64,000 bases of DNA from Amycolatopsis sp. cg9 (GCF_041346945.1 NZ_CP166850.1:8788501-8852500); one strand, 5' to 3'; positions 38,528 through 47,268 are shown, counted from the first letter of the stretch. The notes: generated by a model not told the origin, from the sequence alone. Numbers and translations: made by a program.

Positions 38528-39733
38528 GTGGCCCTAACCGAAAGCGCTGCAACGCGCCCGCCGTCGAACGGCACCACCCCGCCCACCCCGCCGATCCGAA
38601 GGGCCCGCGTGATCACGTTCGGTCTCCTGAGTACCTACCCGCCCACGCTCTGCGGCCTCGCGTCGTTCACCGCCTCGCTGCGCGCCGCGTTGCCGCCGGG
38701 TGCCGCGGGCGGGGTGGTCCGCGCGGTCGAGTCCGCGGCGCCCGCGGGCGGCCCCGAGGTGGTCGGCGACCTGGTGGCCGGCTCGCCGGCGAGCCGGCGC
38801 GCGGCGGCGAGCCTGCTCGACCGGGACGACGTCGCGATCGTGCAGCACGAATACGGCATCTACGGCGGCGCGGACGGCGAAGACGTCCTGCGCGTCCTGG
38901 AACTGCTGCACACACCGGCGATCGTCGTGCTGCACACCGTGCTCAGCGCGCCGACCCAGCACCAGCGCGCGGTCCTCAACGGCGTGCTCGCCGCCGCGGC
39001 CGCGGTCGTGGTGATGAGCGAGACTGCGCGCGCCCGGCTCGTCGCCGGCTACGACGTCCCCGCCGGCCGGCTCGTGGTGATCCCGCACGGTGCCCCCGAA
39101 AACGGTGGCGCGGCGGCGGTGCCGCACCACAGCCAGCACCGCCAGATCCTGACGTGGGGCCTGCTCGGCCCCGGGAAGGGCATCGAATGGGGCATCGAGG
39201 CGATGGCCCTGCTGCCCGCCCAGTGGCCGGAGCCGCGCTACCTGGTGGCCGGCCGCACCCACCCGAAAGTCCAGGCGCAGCAAGGGGAAAGCTACCGCCG
39301 GTCGCTGATGCTCCGCACCGAGCGGCTCGGCGTGCTGGACCGCGTCCGGTTCGACGCCCGCTACCTGGCCGCCGCGTCGCTGCGGCGCCTGGTGGCGCAC
39401 GCGGAAGTGGTCCTCCTGCCCTACGACTCCCGCGAACAGGTCACCTCCGGGGTGCTCATCGAAGCCGTCACCGCGCGGACCCCGGTCGTGGCGACCCGCT
39501 TCCCGCACGCCGTCGAGCTGCTCTCCGGCGGCGCGGGGCTGCTCGTGGACCACCGGGATCCGGCGGCCATCGCGCAAGCGCTGCAGGAGATCCTCACCGA
39601 CCGGGCCGCGGCGGGCCGGATGTCCGCCGCCGCCGGGATCGCCGCCCGCAGCCTCGGCTGGGCGTCGGTGGCCGCGCAGTACAGCCGGCTCGGCGCCGAG
39701 CTCGTGTCCGCGCGGCCGCGGGTCGTGGCGTGA
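38528..39733 (+). CDS. Glycosyltransferase, GT4-like
   Basis: A 401-aa GT-B fold protein. The N-terminal half opens VITFGLLSTYPPTLCGLASF (donor of CGLA...T motifs seen in actinobacterial GT4), with VVIPHGA linking the domains and TWGLLGPGKGIEWGIEAMAL starting the nucleotide-sugar domain. The EX7E-like element lies in YDSREQVTSGVLIEAVTART. Start GTG 38528. It is coupled to the next gene (TGATG). With a GH130 enzyme two genes on, it probably builds or trims a mannose-containing glycan. The 20-nt promoter element upstream links it to the stress island. Confidence 0.87.
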   Translation: MALTESAATRPPSNGTTPPTPPIRRARVITFGLLSTYPPTLCGLASFTASLRAALPPGAAGGVVRAVESAAPAGGPEVVGDLVAGSPASRRAAASLLDRDDVAIVQHEYGIYGGADGEDVLRVLELLHTPAIVVLHTVLSAPTQHQRAVLNGVLAAAAAVVVMSETARARLVAGYDVPAGRLVVIPHGAPENGGAAAVPHHSQHRQILTWGLLGPGKGIEWGIEAMALLPAQWPEPRYLVAGRTHPKVQAQQGESYRRSLMLRTERLGVLDRVRFDARYLAAASLRRLVAHAEVVLLPYDSREQVTSGVLIEAVTARTPVVATRFPHAVELLSGGAGLLVDHRDPAAIAQALQEILTDRAAAGRMSAAAGIAARSLGWASVAAQYSRLGAELVSARPRVVA

Positions 39734-40749
39734 TGCTGGACGACCGGCACCTGCTGCGCATGTCCGACGACGTCGGTCTCTTCGAGCACGCGTGCGGGGC
39801 CATCCCGCGCCGCGAGCACGGGTACTGCCTGGACGACGCCGCTCGCGGCCTGGTGGTGCTGAGCCGTGAGCCGGACCTGACCCCGCGGCTGGCCCGGGTG
39901 CAGGAAACGCTCTTCGCCTTCACCGCGCACGCGCACGAACACGGCCGCTTCCGCAACCGGCTCGGCTACGACCGCGCCTGGCAGGACGCCCCCGGTCTCG
40001 GCGACTGGTGGGGCCGCGCGCTGTGGGGGCTCGGCAGCACCGCCGCGCACGCCGGACGCGCGTGGCTGCGCGCCGAGGCCCGGCTGCTGTTCGACGCCGG
40101 AGCCCGCCACCGGTCCCCGGACCTGCGCGCGATGGTGTTCGCCGCGCTGGGCGCCGCCGAGGTGCTCACCCGGTTCCCGGCGGACGAGCCGGCGCGGGCG
40201 TTGCTCCGCGCCGCCGTCACGACGATCGGGCCGGTGCCGCCCGGCCCGGACTGGCCGTGGCCCCAGCCCCGGCTGGAGTACGCCAACGCCGCGGTCGCCG
40301 AGGTCCTGGTCGCCGCCGGCGCAGCGCTGCCCGACCCCGCCGTGCTCGCCGACGGCCTGCGCGCCCTGGACTGGCTGGTGGACCGGCAGACCCGGGACGG
40401 CAGGCTGTCGGTGGTGCCCGCCGGCGGCCGGGCCCGGCACCAGTCCCCGCCGGGGTTCGACCAGCAGCCGATCGAGGTGGCCGCGCTCGCGACGGCCTGC
40501 AGCCGGGCCCACGCCGTCACCGGCGACACCCGCTGGCCGGCCGCGGTGGAGCTGGCCCGCGCCTGGTTCCTGGGCGCCAACGACGCCGGCACGCCGTTGC
40601 TGGACCCCGACACCGGTGGCTGCGGCGACGGGCTCCGCGCCGACGGCGTCAATCGCAACCAGGGTGCCGAATCGATGCTGGCGATGCTCGCGACGTTCCA
40701 GCTCCCGCGGCTGCGGACCGGCGCGCTGACCGGCGCCGGTGCGGTGTGA
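39733..40749 (+). CDS. Alpha/alpha-barrel (six-hairpin glycosidase-like) protein
   Basis: A 338-aa soluble protein, mostly helical by eye. It has CLDDAARGLVVLSREPDL near the start, WGRALWGLGSTAAHAGRAWL, and QSPPGFDQQPIEVAALATAC, the kind of repeated helices seen in six-hairpin glycosidases. It occurs between a GT4 and a GH130 gene, with 1-nt and 4-nt overlaps, a gene trio I have seen in other actinobacteria. The DD/E residues in CLDDAARG and GVNRNQGAES could form a sugar site. Enzymatic activity is not established. Confidence 0.72.
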   Translation: MLDDRHLLRMSDDVGLFEHACGAIPRREHGYCLDDAARGLVVLSREPDLTPRLARVQETLFAFTAHAHEHGRFRNRLGYDRAWQDAPGLGDWWGRALWGLGSTAAHAGRAWLRAEARLLFDAGARHRSPDLRAMVFAALGAAEVLTRFPADEPARALLRAAVTTIGPVPPGPDWPWPQPRLEYANAAVAEVLVAAGAALPDPAVLADGLRALDWLVDRQTRDGRLSVVPAGGRARHQSPPGFDQQPIEVAALATACSRAHAVTGDTRWPAAVELARAWFLGANDAGTPLLDPDTGGCGDGLRADGVNRNQGAESMLAMLATFQLPRLRTGALTGAGAV

Positions 40750-42230
40750 CCGGCGCGGGTCCCGCGCTGGTGACCCGGCACGCGGCCGGGTTCCGGGCCG
40801 ACCCCACGCGGGTCGTGACGAAGCTGTTCGTCCCCGGCGAGGAGGCGCCCGAGACCCGGTCGCGGGCCGGTGCGCTGATCGCGCGTGTCCTCGCCCTGCC
40901 GGAAGGTGCGGTCGGTTCCACATTGGACGGTGTGCTGACCGGCTTTTCCGGCCGACACCGGGACCTGCTCTCGGTCCTCGAACACCACGCGTCGATCATG
41001 AGCCACCGGCTCGTCGCCCCCGGCTCCCTCAGCCCGCGGCGCCGGCTGCTCCTCGGCGCGTACTTCACGCACGAATACGCGGTCGAGGCGGCCGCGGTGT
41101 GCAACCCGTCCCTGGTGGCGCACCCGAGGCAGGACGGGCTGTCACCCGGGCAGGTGCGCGTGGCGCTCAGCCTGCGCGGGATCGGCGAGGGGCACATCTC
41201 TTCGATCGGTTTCGCCACCGGCGTCCTGGGTCCCGGGACGCGCGCGCAGTGGCACCCCCGGGCCGGCCCGGTGAGCACGGGTGAGCGCCAACCGGACTCC
41301 TGGCGCCGCTCGTGGCTGCGCGCCGCCCTCGACCACGACGGCTGCGACAACGAGATCACCGCCACCGTGACCGCGACCCTCCCCGATCCCTTCGGCCAGC
41401 ACGACCTCGACGACGCGCTCGTGACGCTCGACCCCCGCCTGCTCGAACGCGCCGGGGCGGCCGGCACGACCCAGCACGTCCGCGAACTCGCCGCCGCCGG
41501 CTACACGGTGCGCTTCCCCGACGGCACCGATCTCGCGCAACGGCTGCTGTGGCCGGTCAGCGCGACCGAAAGCCACGGCATGGAAGACGCCCGCTTCGTC
41601 CGCTTCACCGCCGACACGGGCGAGACCGGCTACCGGGCCACCTACACCGCGTACGACGGCACCACCGTGGCGCCCCGGCTGCTGGAAAGCGCCGACCTGA
41701 GGTCGTTCAGCGCGTTCGCCCTCACCGGACCGGCGGCCCGCAACAAGGGGATGGCGCTGTTCCCCCGGCCCGTCGGCGGCACCCACCTCGCGTTGTGCCG
41801 CGGGGACGGGGAAACGATGAGCCTGGCGACCTCGTCCGACGGCCGTTCGTGGTCCGGCGAGGTGCCGCTGCACGGCCCCACGGCGGCGTGGGAACTGCTG
41901 CAGGTCGGCAACTGCGGCTCGCCGCTGGAAACACCGGCGGGCTGGCTGGTGCTCACCCACGGCGTCGGCCCGATGCGGACCTACGCGATCGGCGCTCTCC
42001 TGCTCGACCTCGCCGACCCGGCCCGGATCGTGGGCGCGCTCCCCGAGCCGCTGCTCCGGCCGGACGAGGACGAGCGTGACGGCTACGTCCCCAACGTGGT
42101 CTACTCCTGCGGCGGCCTGATCCACGACGGCACGCTCTGGCTGCCGTACGGCAGCAGCGACACCCGGGTCGCGCTGGCCACGGTACCGGTGGCTGCCCTC
42201 GTCGCGCGGCTCGAAGAAGCGGGCGCCTGA
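40746..42230 (+). CDS. GH130-family glycoside hydrolase/phosphorylase
   Basis: A 494-aa protein from GTG 40746 (GTGA overlap). The N-terminal 130 residues are helical; the rest is a five-bladed GH130 propeller, with FNPS-like CNPSLVAH, GEGHISSIGF, ESHGMEDARFVRF (about 285), GPAARNKGMALFPR, NCGSPLETPAGWLVLTHGVG and YVPNVVYSCGGLIHDGTLWL. GH130 enzymes cleave or phosphorolyse beta-mannosides. The conserved Asp in MEDAR and the Lys/Arg of RNKG fit the active site. Likely turns over the glycan made by the neighbouring glycosyltransferase, inside the cell since no signal peptide is seen. Confidence 0.9.
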   Translation: MTGAGPALVTRHAAGFRADPTRVVTKLFVPGEEAPETRSRAGALIARVLALPEGAVGSTLDGVLTGFSGRHRDLLSVLEHHASIMSHRLVAPGSLSPRRRLLLGAYFTHEYAVEAAAVCNPSLVAHPRQDGLSPGQVRVALSLRGIGEGHISSIGFATGVLGPGTRAQWHPRAGPVSTGERQPDSWRRSWLRAALDHDGCDNEITATVTATLPDPFGQHDLDDALVTLDPRLLERAGAAGTTQHVRELAAAGYTVRFPDGTDLAQRLLWPVSATESHGMEDARFVRFTADTGETGYRATYTAYDGTTVAPRLLESADLRSFSAFALTGPAARNKGMALFPRPVGGTHLALCRGDGETMSLATSSDGRSWSGEVPLHGPTAAWELLQVGNCGSPLETPAGWLVLTHGVGPMRTYAIGALLLDLADPARIVGALPEPLLRPDEDERDGYVPNVVYSCGGLIHDGTLWLPYGSSDTRVALATVPVAALVARLEEAGA

Positions 42231-42240
42231 CCGAGGCCGG

Positions 42241-42729
42241 TCAGCTCTGCGTCGCGACCAGGTAGACGGTGACGTCGGGGCTGGTGGTGGCGATCATGAC
42301 CCGGCGGCGGGCGTCGCCGGTTCCGGTCACCGTCGTGGCCCTGTCGGGGTGCCAGGTGTCGCTGCCGGGGAAGTCCTGGTCGGTGACGGTGCGCTCGCCG
42401 GGTTTCGGGGTACCGAGGCCGCTGTCGGCGAGGAACCGGTCGAGGACGGCGGCGGGCATCCGGACCTGGGCGACGGTGCGGGATTCCAGGCCGCCGGACA
42501 GCGACGTCCGGGCCGCCGACAGCAGCAGCGACCCGGCGGGGAGCCGGACGCCGGTGTTGGCCTCGACTTCCGCGGCGGACTGAGCGGTGGTCTTGTCGGG
42601 GAGGAACCGGTCCTCGGCCGGCGGCGGCGTGGCGCACCCCGCCAGCGTCAGCAGTGCCACGGCGACGAGCGACGCGGTGCCGTTCACCGTCCTTCCTGGA
42701 CACCGCGCGTGCGCGGTCTGGTGCGTCAT
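42241..42729 (-). CDS. Putative lipoprotein
   Basis: About 162 aa from ATG 42729, or 148 aa from GTG 42687. A hydrophobic stretch ends in LLTLAGC, a good lipobox, so the mature protein would start at Cys with ATPPPAEDRFL. The ATG is preferred because it gives a positively charged n-region and has GGGAGG about 10 nt upstream. The mature domain has VTDQDFPGSDTWHPDRATTV and ends VTVYLVATQS; I recognise no family. It faces the end of the GH130 operon, 10 bp away, and is monocistronic. Confidence 0.78.
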   Translation of the reverse strand: MTHQTAHARCPGRTVNGTASLVAVALLTLAGCATPPPAEDRFLPDKTTAQSAAEVEANTGVRLPAGSLLLSAARTSLSGGLESRTVAQVRMPAAVLDRFLADSGLGTPKPGERTVTDQDFPGSDTWHPDRATTVTGTGDARRRVMIATTSPDVTVYLVATQS

Positions 42730-42785
42730 GCGGCCAAATCCTCCCACCCCGGAACCGAGCACGGCGTGGACGAGCCTAGCCGCTC

Positions 42786-43742
42786 CTACCGCAGCGCGGG
42801 CAGGACTTCGCCGCCCAGCAGCCGGACTCCGTGGTCGTCCGCCAGGCCGTGGGGCGTGCCGAACTCGACGCGGTCCGCGCCGGCGTCGACGAGCGCCTGG
42901 GCTTGCCCCGCGACTTCGTCCGGGGTGCCGGCGAAGGCGAACAGGGACAGCAGATCGCGCGGGATCAGCGCGCCCGCACCGGTTTCGTCGCCGTGGGCCA
43001 GCTTGGTCTTGACCGCCAGCAGCAGGTCCTGGGGGATCTCGGCGGTGGGGTCGAGCTCGGCGACGACGGCCAGGTACTTGGCCACTTCGGTGCGGGCCAG
43101 CGCCCGGGCCCGAGCGCCGTCCTCGGCCACCACCGTCACCGCGCCGACGACGATGCCGACGGCCGGGTCGCCGATCCGCTCGCGCATCACCCCGACGACG
43201 GCCGGGTTGGCGGTGCCGCCGATCTTGACCTCCGCCGCGCCGAGTTCGCCGGCCAGCGCCGCCGTCCGGGCGCCCCAGGTGCCGATCAGCAACGGCACCT
43301 CGGTGCGCTCGGGTGCGTAGCTCAGCCGGGCCGAGAGGCGGAACACCCGGCCCTCGAAGGGTTCGCCCTTCAGGAGGGCGCGGATGAACTCCGCCGCCTC
43401 CCGCAGGTGCGTGAGCGGTTGCGGTTGCCCGACGCCGATGTCGCCGAGCCAGCTGCCGCGCGCGAGCCCCAGGTAGGCCCGGCCGCCCGAAGCCAGGTCG
43501 AGGGCGGCGACCTGGCCGGCGATCTCGTACGGGTGCAGGGTGTAGGGGTTCCAGCACGCGGCGCCCAGCCGCACCCGGGACGTCGCCGCGGCCATCTCCA
43601 GCAGCGGGAAGATCGGCGGCTGGTAGGTCAGGTCGCCGAACACGGAGAGCACGTCGAAGCCGTGCGCTTCGGCGGCGGCCGCCAGCCGGGCGTAGTCGCC
43701 GGGCCGCTTGTCGCTCTGGAACGCCAGGCCGAACTCGGTCAC
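42786..43742 (-). CDS. Luciferase-like (LLM class) F420-dependent oxidoreductase
   Basis: A 318-aa TIM-barrel protein from GTG 43742, GTGA-coupled to the upstream TIGR04076 gene. Features are EFGLAFQSDKRPGDYARLAA at the N-terminus, RVRLGAACWNPYTLHPYEIA, GRAYLGLARGSW and VPLLIGTWGARTAALAGEL, typical of F420H2-dependent reductases or 5,10-methylene-H4MPT reductase-like proteins. Cofactor F420 is common in actinomycetes. It is last in an operon with an SSS symporter, so it may act on the imported compound. Substrate unknown. Confidence 0.88.
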   Translation of the reverse strand: MTEFGLAFQSDKRPGDYARLAAAAEAHGFDVLSVFGDLTYQPPIFPLLEMAAATSRVRLGAACWNPYTLHPYEIAGQVAALDLASGGRAYLGLARGSWLGDIGVGQPQPLTHLREAAEFIRALLKGEPFEGRVFRLSARLSYAPERTEVPLLIGTWGARTAALAGELGAAEVKIGGTANPAVVGVMRERIGDPAVGIVVGAVTVVAEDGARARALARTEVAKYLAVVAELDPTAEIPQDLLLAVKTKLAHGDETGAGALIPRDLLSLFAFAGTPDEVAGQAQALVDAGADRVEFGTPHGLADDHGVRLLGGEVLPALR

Positions 43743-44050
43743 GTCAGGTCCCCGGTGGCCAGCCGGCACCGGCCGGTCCGCTCGATCCGCATCACGAGGC
43801 GTTCCTCCGGATCCGGGCAGGCCACGAGGTTGTCGCGCTCGAGCCAGTCCCCCTCGGGCAGGTCGCGCTGCTTCGCCGGCAACAGCGGCAGCACGGCTTG
43901 CAGCGCGTAGACGCAGAAGTGCCGGCCCGCCGGGATCTTCAGGTGCGAGCTGTCGACGAGGTCGAAGTGGTCCCCCACCGCCATCCCGCACACCGGCCGG
44001 CCGTCGATGTGGTCCACGGTGACCCGCAGGTCGTACAGCTCAGTGTGCAA
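43739..44050 (-). CDS. TIGR04076-family small protein
   Basis: A 103-aa protein starting at TTG 44050, with AAGGG about 8 nt upstream, overlapping the symporter stop by 11 nt. It has VTVDHIDGRPVCGMAVGDHF near the start, HFCVYALQAVLPLLPAKQRD and VACPDPEERLVMRIER, with conserved cysteines as in the TIGR04076 family. The family often sits next to redox enzymes; function is unknown. Coupled at both ends (symporter upstream, LLM oxidoreductase downstream). Confidence 0.8.
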   Translation of the reverse strand: MHTELYDLRVTVDHIDGRPVCGMAVGDHFDLVDSSHLKIPAGRHFCVYALQAVLPLLPAKQRDLPEGDWLERDNLVACPDPEERLVMRIERTGRCRLATGDLT

Positions 44051-45500
44051 CGGTTTCCCTTTCCTCGGCCGGGGTTTCCCGGCGCGGCCGCACCAGGCTC
44101 GCCACGACGACCACGGCGGTGTTGACGACCAGCGCGATCAGCCCCGGTTCCCATTCCGGCAGCCGCGCGGTCCAGAGGTCCTTCGCGAACGGCGCGAGCA
44201 GCGCCACGAACCCCGCCGCGATGCCGAGCAGCACCGCGACCGCGGACGTCCGCCGCCACAGGAACGCGAGGAACACGCCCGGCGCGAGCATCCCGATCGC
44301 CGAATACGCCGACAGCAGGATGTCCACCAGGGACTTCTGCTGCCCGATCGTCAGCCAGACGGCGATCCCCGCGAAGACCACCATGGAAGACCGCGACAGC
44401 AGCAGCGTGGCCCGGTCCGACAGCTCCGGCTTGAAGGGCCGCACGATGTTGCGCGCGAACAGCGAGCCGGACGTCAGCAGCAGCACCGAACCGGGGGCGA
44501 GGGCGAGCAGGAACGCCGTCCCCGCGACGAGGCCGACCAGCCAGGCCGGGAACTTGTCGGCGACGAACTGCAGGAGCGCGCCGTTGAGGTCGCCGCCTTC
44601 GGGCCGGGTGTTCGCGAGCAGGGCGGCGAACCCCAGCATGATGATGAAGAAGTAGGCCAGCGAGTACAGCGGCTGCCAGATCGCGTTGCGCCGGATCGCC
44701 GTCGCGGACTTCGCCGAGTAGGACACCTGGAACAGGTGCGGGAAGACCCAGTTGCCGAGCGCGACGTTCAGCGCCGAGGTCATCAGCCAGACCGACGTCG
44801 TCGGCGAGGCCGGGTCGAGCCCGGGGAACTTGCCGATGCCGGGGTGCTGCGCCTCGGCGATCCGGAAGACGTCCAGCGGCGAGGCGGCGCCGACCTTGCT
44901 CGCGGCGGTGGCCGCGAGCAGCACGACCACGACGACCATCAGGACGTCCTTGACCCCGGCCGAAAACGCCGCCGACCGCAGGCCGGCCAGCAGCACGAAG
45001 GCGAGCATCAGCACGGCGCCGATGACCACGGCGAGCGCGGGCGGGACCGCGGTGCCCAGCGTCAGCCGGACGATCAGGCTGAGGCTGACGAGCTGGATCT
45101 GCACGTACACCACGAGCGCGGCGATCCCGACGACCGCGGTGACCACCCCGAGCCAGCGCGCCGAGTAGTGGCTCGCGAAGAAGTCGGCCTGGGTGAGCAG
45201 GCCGTCGCGGCGCCCGGCCCGCCAGATCTTCGGCATCAGCCAGTAGCCGATGGCGTAGCTGAGCGAGACGCTCGTGAAGGCGAGGTACGCGGGTGCGCCG
45301 AGCGCCCAGGCGTAGCCGGAGATGCCGAGCACGGCGAAGGTCGTGTACACCTCGCCGGCGTTCATGAACCAGAAGAGCAGCGTGCCGAACCGGCGCCCGC
45401 CCACCGCCCAGTTCGTCATGTCCGGCGTGGCGCGCCTGCCGAACGCGAGCGCGCCGGCGACGGTGCCCAGCACGATGACGAGCGCGATCGTGAGCGTCAT
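44040..45500 (-). CDS. Sodium:solute symporter (SSS family)
   Basis: A 486-aa protein with about 13 hydrophobic helices. It has NWAVGGRRFGTLLFWFMNAG near the start, GYWLMPKIWRAGRRDGLLT, and FLLALAPGSVLLLTSGSLFA, the SSS-family pattern (PutP/monocarboxylate-like). ATG 45500 overlaps the stop of the upstream DUF3311 gene by 4 nt; DUF3311 plus SSS is a standard pair. It imports an organic acid or similar substrate with Na+. Downstream genes suggest F420-linked metabolism of the substrate. Likely controlled by the divergent XRE-cupin regulator. Confidence 0.92.
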   Translation of the reverse strand: MTLTIALVIVLGTVAGALAFGRRATPDMTNWAVGGRRFGTLLFWFMNAGEVYTTFAVLGISGYAWALGAPAYLAFTSVSLSYAIGYWLMPKIWRAGRRDGLLTQADFFASHYSARWLGVVTAVVGIAALVVYVQIQLVSLSLIVRLTLGTAVPPALAVVIGAVLMLAFVLLAGLRSAAFSAGVKDVLMVVVVVLLAATAASKVGAASPLDVFRIAEAQHPGIGKFPGLDPASPTTSVWLMTSALNVALGNWVFPHLFQVSYSAKSATAIRRNAIWQPLYSLAYFFIIMLGFAALLANTRPEGGDLNGALLQFVADKFPAWLVGLVAGTAFLLALAPGSVLLLTSGSLFARNIVRPFKPELSDRATLLLSRSSMVVFAGIAVWLTIGQQKSLVDILLSAYSAIGMLAPGVFLAFLWRRTSAVAVLLGIAAGFVALLAPFAKDLWTARLPEWEPGLIALVVNTAVVVVASLVRPRRETPAEERETVAH

Positions 45501-45712
45501 GAGTCGTCCTCGTCGGTGACCCCGGCCCGCTTGTCGAGCCGGAACACCACGGCGATGACGACGCTGGTGAACACGACGCCGAGCAGCTGCCACACCATCG
45601 GGAACGGGATGTGCAGCGGCGCGTACGGGACGTCGTTGACCACCGGGACGAGGCCGACCTGCCAGACGAACGGCAGGACCAGCAGCCAGCGATGCGCTCG
45701 AGTCGTAGCCAT
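45497..45712 (-). CDS. DUF3311 small membrane subunit of symporter
   Basis: A 71-aa protein from ATG 45712, preceded by AAAGGGAG. It starts MATTRAHRWLLVLPFVWQVG, has two helices (about 8-26 and 40-60, VWQLLGVVFTSVVIAVVF) and an acidic tail DEDDS. DUF3311 proteins are always encoded next to SSS symporters and may be accessory subunits. An in-frame start at 45742 would lie inside the operator palindrome and is unlikely. First gene of the operon 45712-42786. Confidence 0.88.
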   Translation of the reverse strand: MATTRAHRWLLVLPFVWQVGLVPVVNDVPYAPLHIPFPMVWQLLGVVFTSVVIAVVFRLDKRAGVTDEDDS

Positions 45713-45724
45713 GATCACTCCCTT

Positions 45725-45743
45725 TGTGCAGTCTGACTGCACA
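45725..45743. promoter_or_regulatory. Perfect 19-bp palindrome, operator of the symporter operon
   Basis: TGTGCAGTC and GACTGCACA flank a single T (45725-45743), a perfect palindrome 13 bp upstream of the DUF3311 start. A related half-site TGTGCAGTG lies at 45799-45807, over the start of the divergent XRE-cupin gene. This strongly suggests that regulator binds both, repressing the operon and itself. Confidence 0.8.
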
Positions 45744-45804
45744 GTGGTAGGACTGTAGGCCAGCGTTCCTCGATGTTCAACACGTGATCCCGGTGAGGTG
45801 TGCA

Positions 45805-46350
45805 GTGTCGGTGCAGGACATCGGCTCGCAGCTGAAACGTCTCCGCACCCGCGAAGGCCTGAGCCTGCGCGACCTGGCGGCGCGCTCCGGCCTGTCGGCC
45901 ACCCTGCTCAGCCAGGTCGAGCGCGGGGTGACCGACCCGAGCCTGTCCACGCTGCGGCGGCTGGCGGGTGTCTTCGGGGAGTCGGTGGCGTCGCTGTTCG
46001 ACTCCGCTCCCCCGGCGGTCTGGATCAGCCGGCCCGGCCACCGCTCGACCCTGGCCGGCCCGCGGGGCCTGGTCCGGTACGAACGCCTGACCCCGGGGAA
46101 CGGTCACCTCGAAGTGCTGCGCGCGATCCTGCCGCCGGGCACCGCGACCAGCGAGGAACCGTGGGGACACGCGTCCACGGAATGCGCGTACGTCGTGGCC
46201 GGGACCCTCGCGGTCGAGATCGGCGGCGTCACGCACGAGGTGTCGGCGGGCGAGTCGATCACGTTCGACTCGAACCAGCCCCACCGCTACCGCAACCCCA
46301 CGGCCGTCGACGTGGAGTACCTCGTGTCGGTGACGCCGCCGTCCCCGTGA
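45805..46350 (+). CDS. XRE-family regulator with C-terminal cupin
   Basis: About 181 aa from GTG 45805, which has GAGG 6 nt upstream; GTGs at 45784, 45793 and 45811 are alternatives. The helix-turn-helix is LKRLRTREGLSLRDLAARSG with SATLLSQVERGVTDPSLSTL. A cupin sensor domain fills the C-terminal half (STECAYVVAGTLAVEIGG, FDSNQPHRYRNP). XRE-cupin proteins of the PuuR/SutR type control uptake operons in response to the substrate. Divergent from the DUF3311/SSS operon over a 19-bp palindrome, so the target is clear. Confidence 0.92.
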   Translation: MSVQDIGSQLKRLRTREGLSLRDLAARSGLSATLLSQVERGVTDPSLSTLRRLAGVFGESVASLFDSAPPAVWISRPGHRSTLAGPRGLVRYERLTPGNGHLEVLRAILPPGTATSEEPWGHASTECAYVVAGTLAVEIGGVTHEVSAGESITFDSNQPHRYRNPTAVDVEYLVSVTPPSP

Positions 46351-46354
46351 CCGG

Positions 46355-47233
46355 TCAGCGGGCCAGCAGGTCCCGGATCGCCCCCGCGATCTCGTCCGGT
46401 GCCTCCTCGGCCATGAAGTGCCCCGCCCGGGTCAGCCGGTGGTCCAGGTCCGGCGCCCACGCCCGCCACACCGCCGCGGCGTCGTAGCCCAGCTGCGCGC
46501 CCCAGTCCTGCTGGACGACGGTCACCGGCATGGCCAGCTGCGACCCGGCGTCCGAGTCCGCCTGGTCGTGCGTGACGTCGATGCCCGCCGAAGCCCGGTA
46601 GTCCGCGACGATCGACGGCACGGCCGCGGCGCTCGCCCGCAGGTATTCGGCCCGCACCTCAGCCGGGATCGCGGCCGGATCGTTCCCCCAGGCGTCGAGG
46701 AACGAACCGAAGAAGGCGTCCGCGCTGTTGGCGATCATCGTCTCGGGCAAACCCGGCGGCTGCGCCATCAGGAACAGGTGGTAGCCGACCGCCGCCGGCA
46801 CGCCCCGCAGCACGTTCCACATGTCGAGCGTCGGCACGACGTCGAGGATGCCCAGGTGCGTGATGGTCTCGGGGTGGTCCAGCCCCGCCCGGAAGGCGAC
46901 CAGGGCGCCGCGGTCGTGCCCGACGAGGGCGAAGCGGTCGTGCCCGAGCGCCGCCGACAGGGCCACGACGTCGGCGGCCATGGTGCGCTTGGCGTACACC
47001 TCTTCGCCGGTGGCCGCCGGCTTGCCGCTGGCGCCGTAGCCGCGCAGGTCCGGGCAGATCACCAGGTGCTCGCCGGCGAGCCGCCCGGCGACGTGCCGCC
47101 ACATCAGGTGCGTCTCGGGGAAACCGTGCAGCAGGACCACCGGGCTGCCGCTGCCGCCGACGGCGGCGGCCAGCTCCACGCCGTCGGCGCCGGGCAGGCG
47201 GAGGTGGTCGAAGCCGGGAATGGAGGGTGTCAT
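46355..47233 (-). CDS. Alpha/beta hydrolase with Asp nucleophile (haloacetate dehalogenase/epoxide hydrolase-like)
   Basis: A 292-aa protein. The HGFPETHLMWRHVA segment (about 36-49), PDLRGYGASGKP and the nucleophile elbow GHDRGA, with Asp in place of Ser (about 105), match fluoroacetate dehalogenase and epoxide hydrolases. The catalytic His lies in RAGHFMAEEAPDE (about 272). Asp attacks the C-halogen or epoxide carbon, and water then frees the product. Arg in GHDRG and RGYG could bind a carboxylate, favouring haloacetate. Start ATG 47233; an inverted repeat lies 14 bp upstream. Confidence 0.87.
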   Translation of the reverse strand: MTPSIPGFDHLRLPGADGVELAAAVGGSGSPVVLLHGFPETHLMWRHVAGRLAGEHLVICPDLRGYGASGKPAATGEEVYAKRTMAADVVALSAALGHDRFALVGHDRGALVAFRAGLDHPETITHLGILDVVPTLDMWNVLRGVPAAVGYHLFLMAQPPGLPETMIANSADAFFGSFLDAWGNDPAAIPAEVRAEYLRASAAAVPSIVADYRASAGIDVTHDQADSDAGSQLAMPVTVVQQDWGAQLGYDAAAVWRAWAPDLDHRLTRAGHFMAEEAPDEIAGAIRDLLAR

Positions 47234-47246
47234 CGAAAGCCGTCTT

Positions 47247-47268
47247 CCGGGTCGGGAACTTGACCCGG
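47247..47268. promoter_or_regulatory. Inverted repeat upstream of the dehalogenase-like gene
   Basis: CCGGGTC (47247-47253) and GACCCGG (47262-47268) flank 8 nt, 14 bp before the minus-strand start at 47233 and 77 bp before the divergent SARP start. It may be an operator for either gene. GATCAGC also occurs twice as a direct repeat near 47287-47302. Confidence 0.4.

Noticed and set aside
38440..38537. Two tiny overlapping ORFs before the glycosyltransferase
   Set aside because: Weak ribosome sites and no conserved features; noted but not called genes.
44007..45758. 583-aa plus-strand frame opposite the SSS symporter
   Set aside because: Highly charged shadow sequence; the symporter on the other strand has clear transmembrane helices and coupling.
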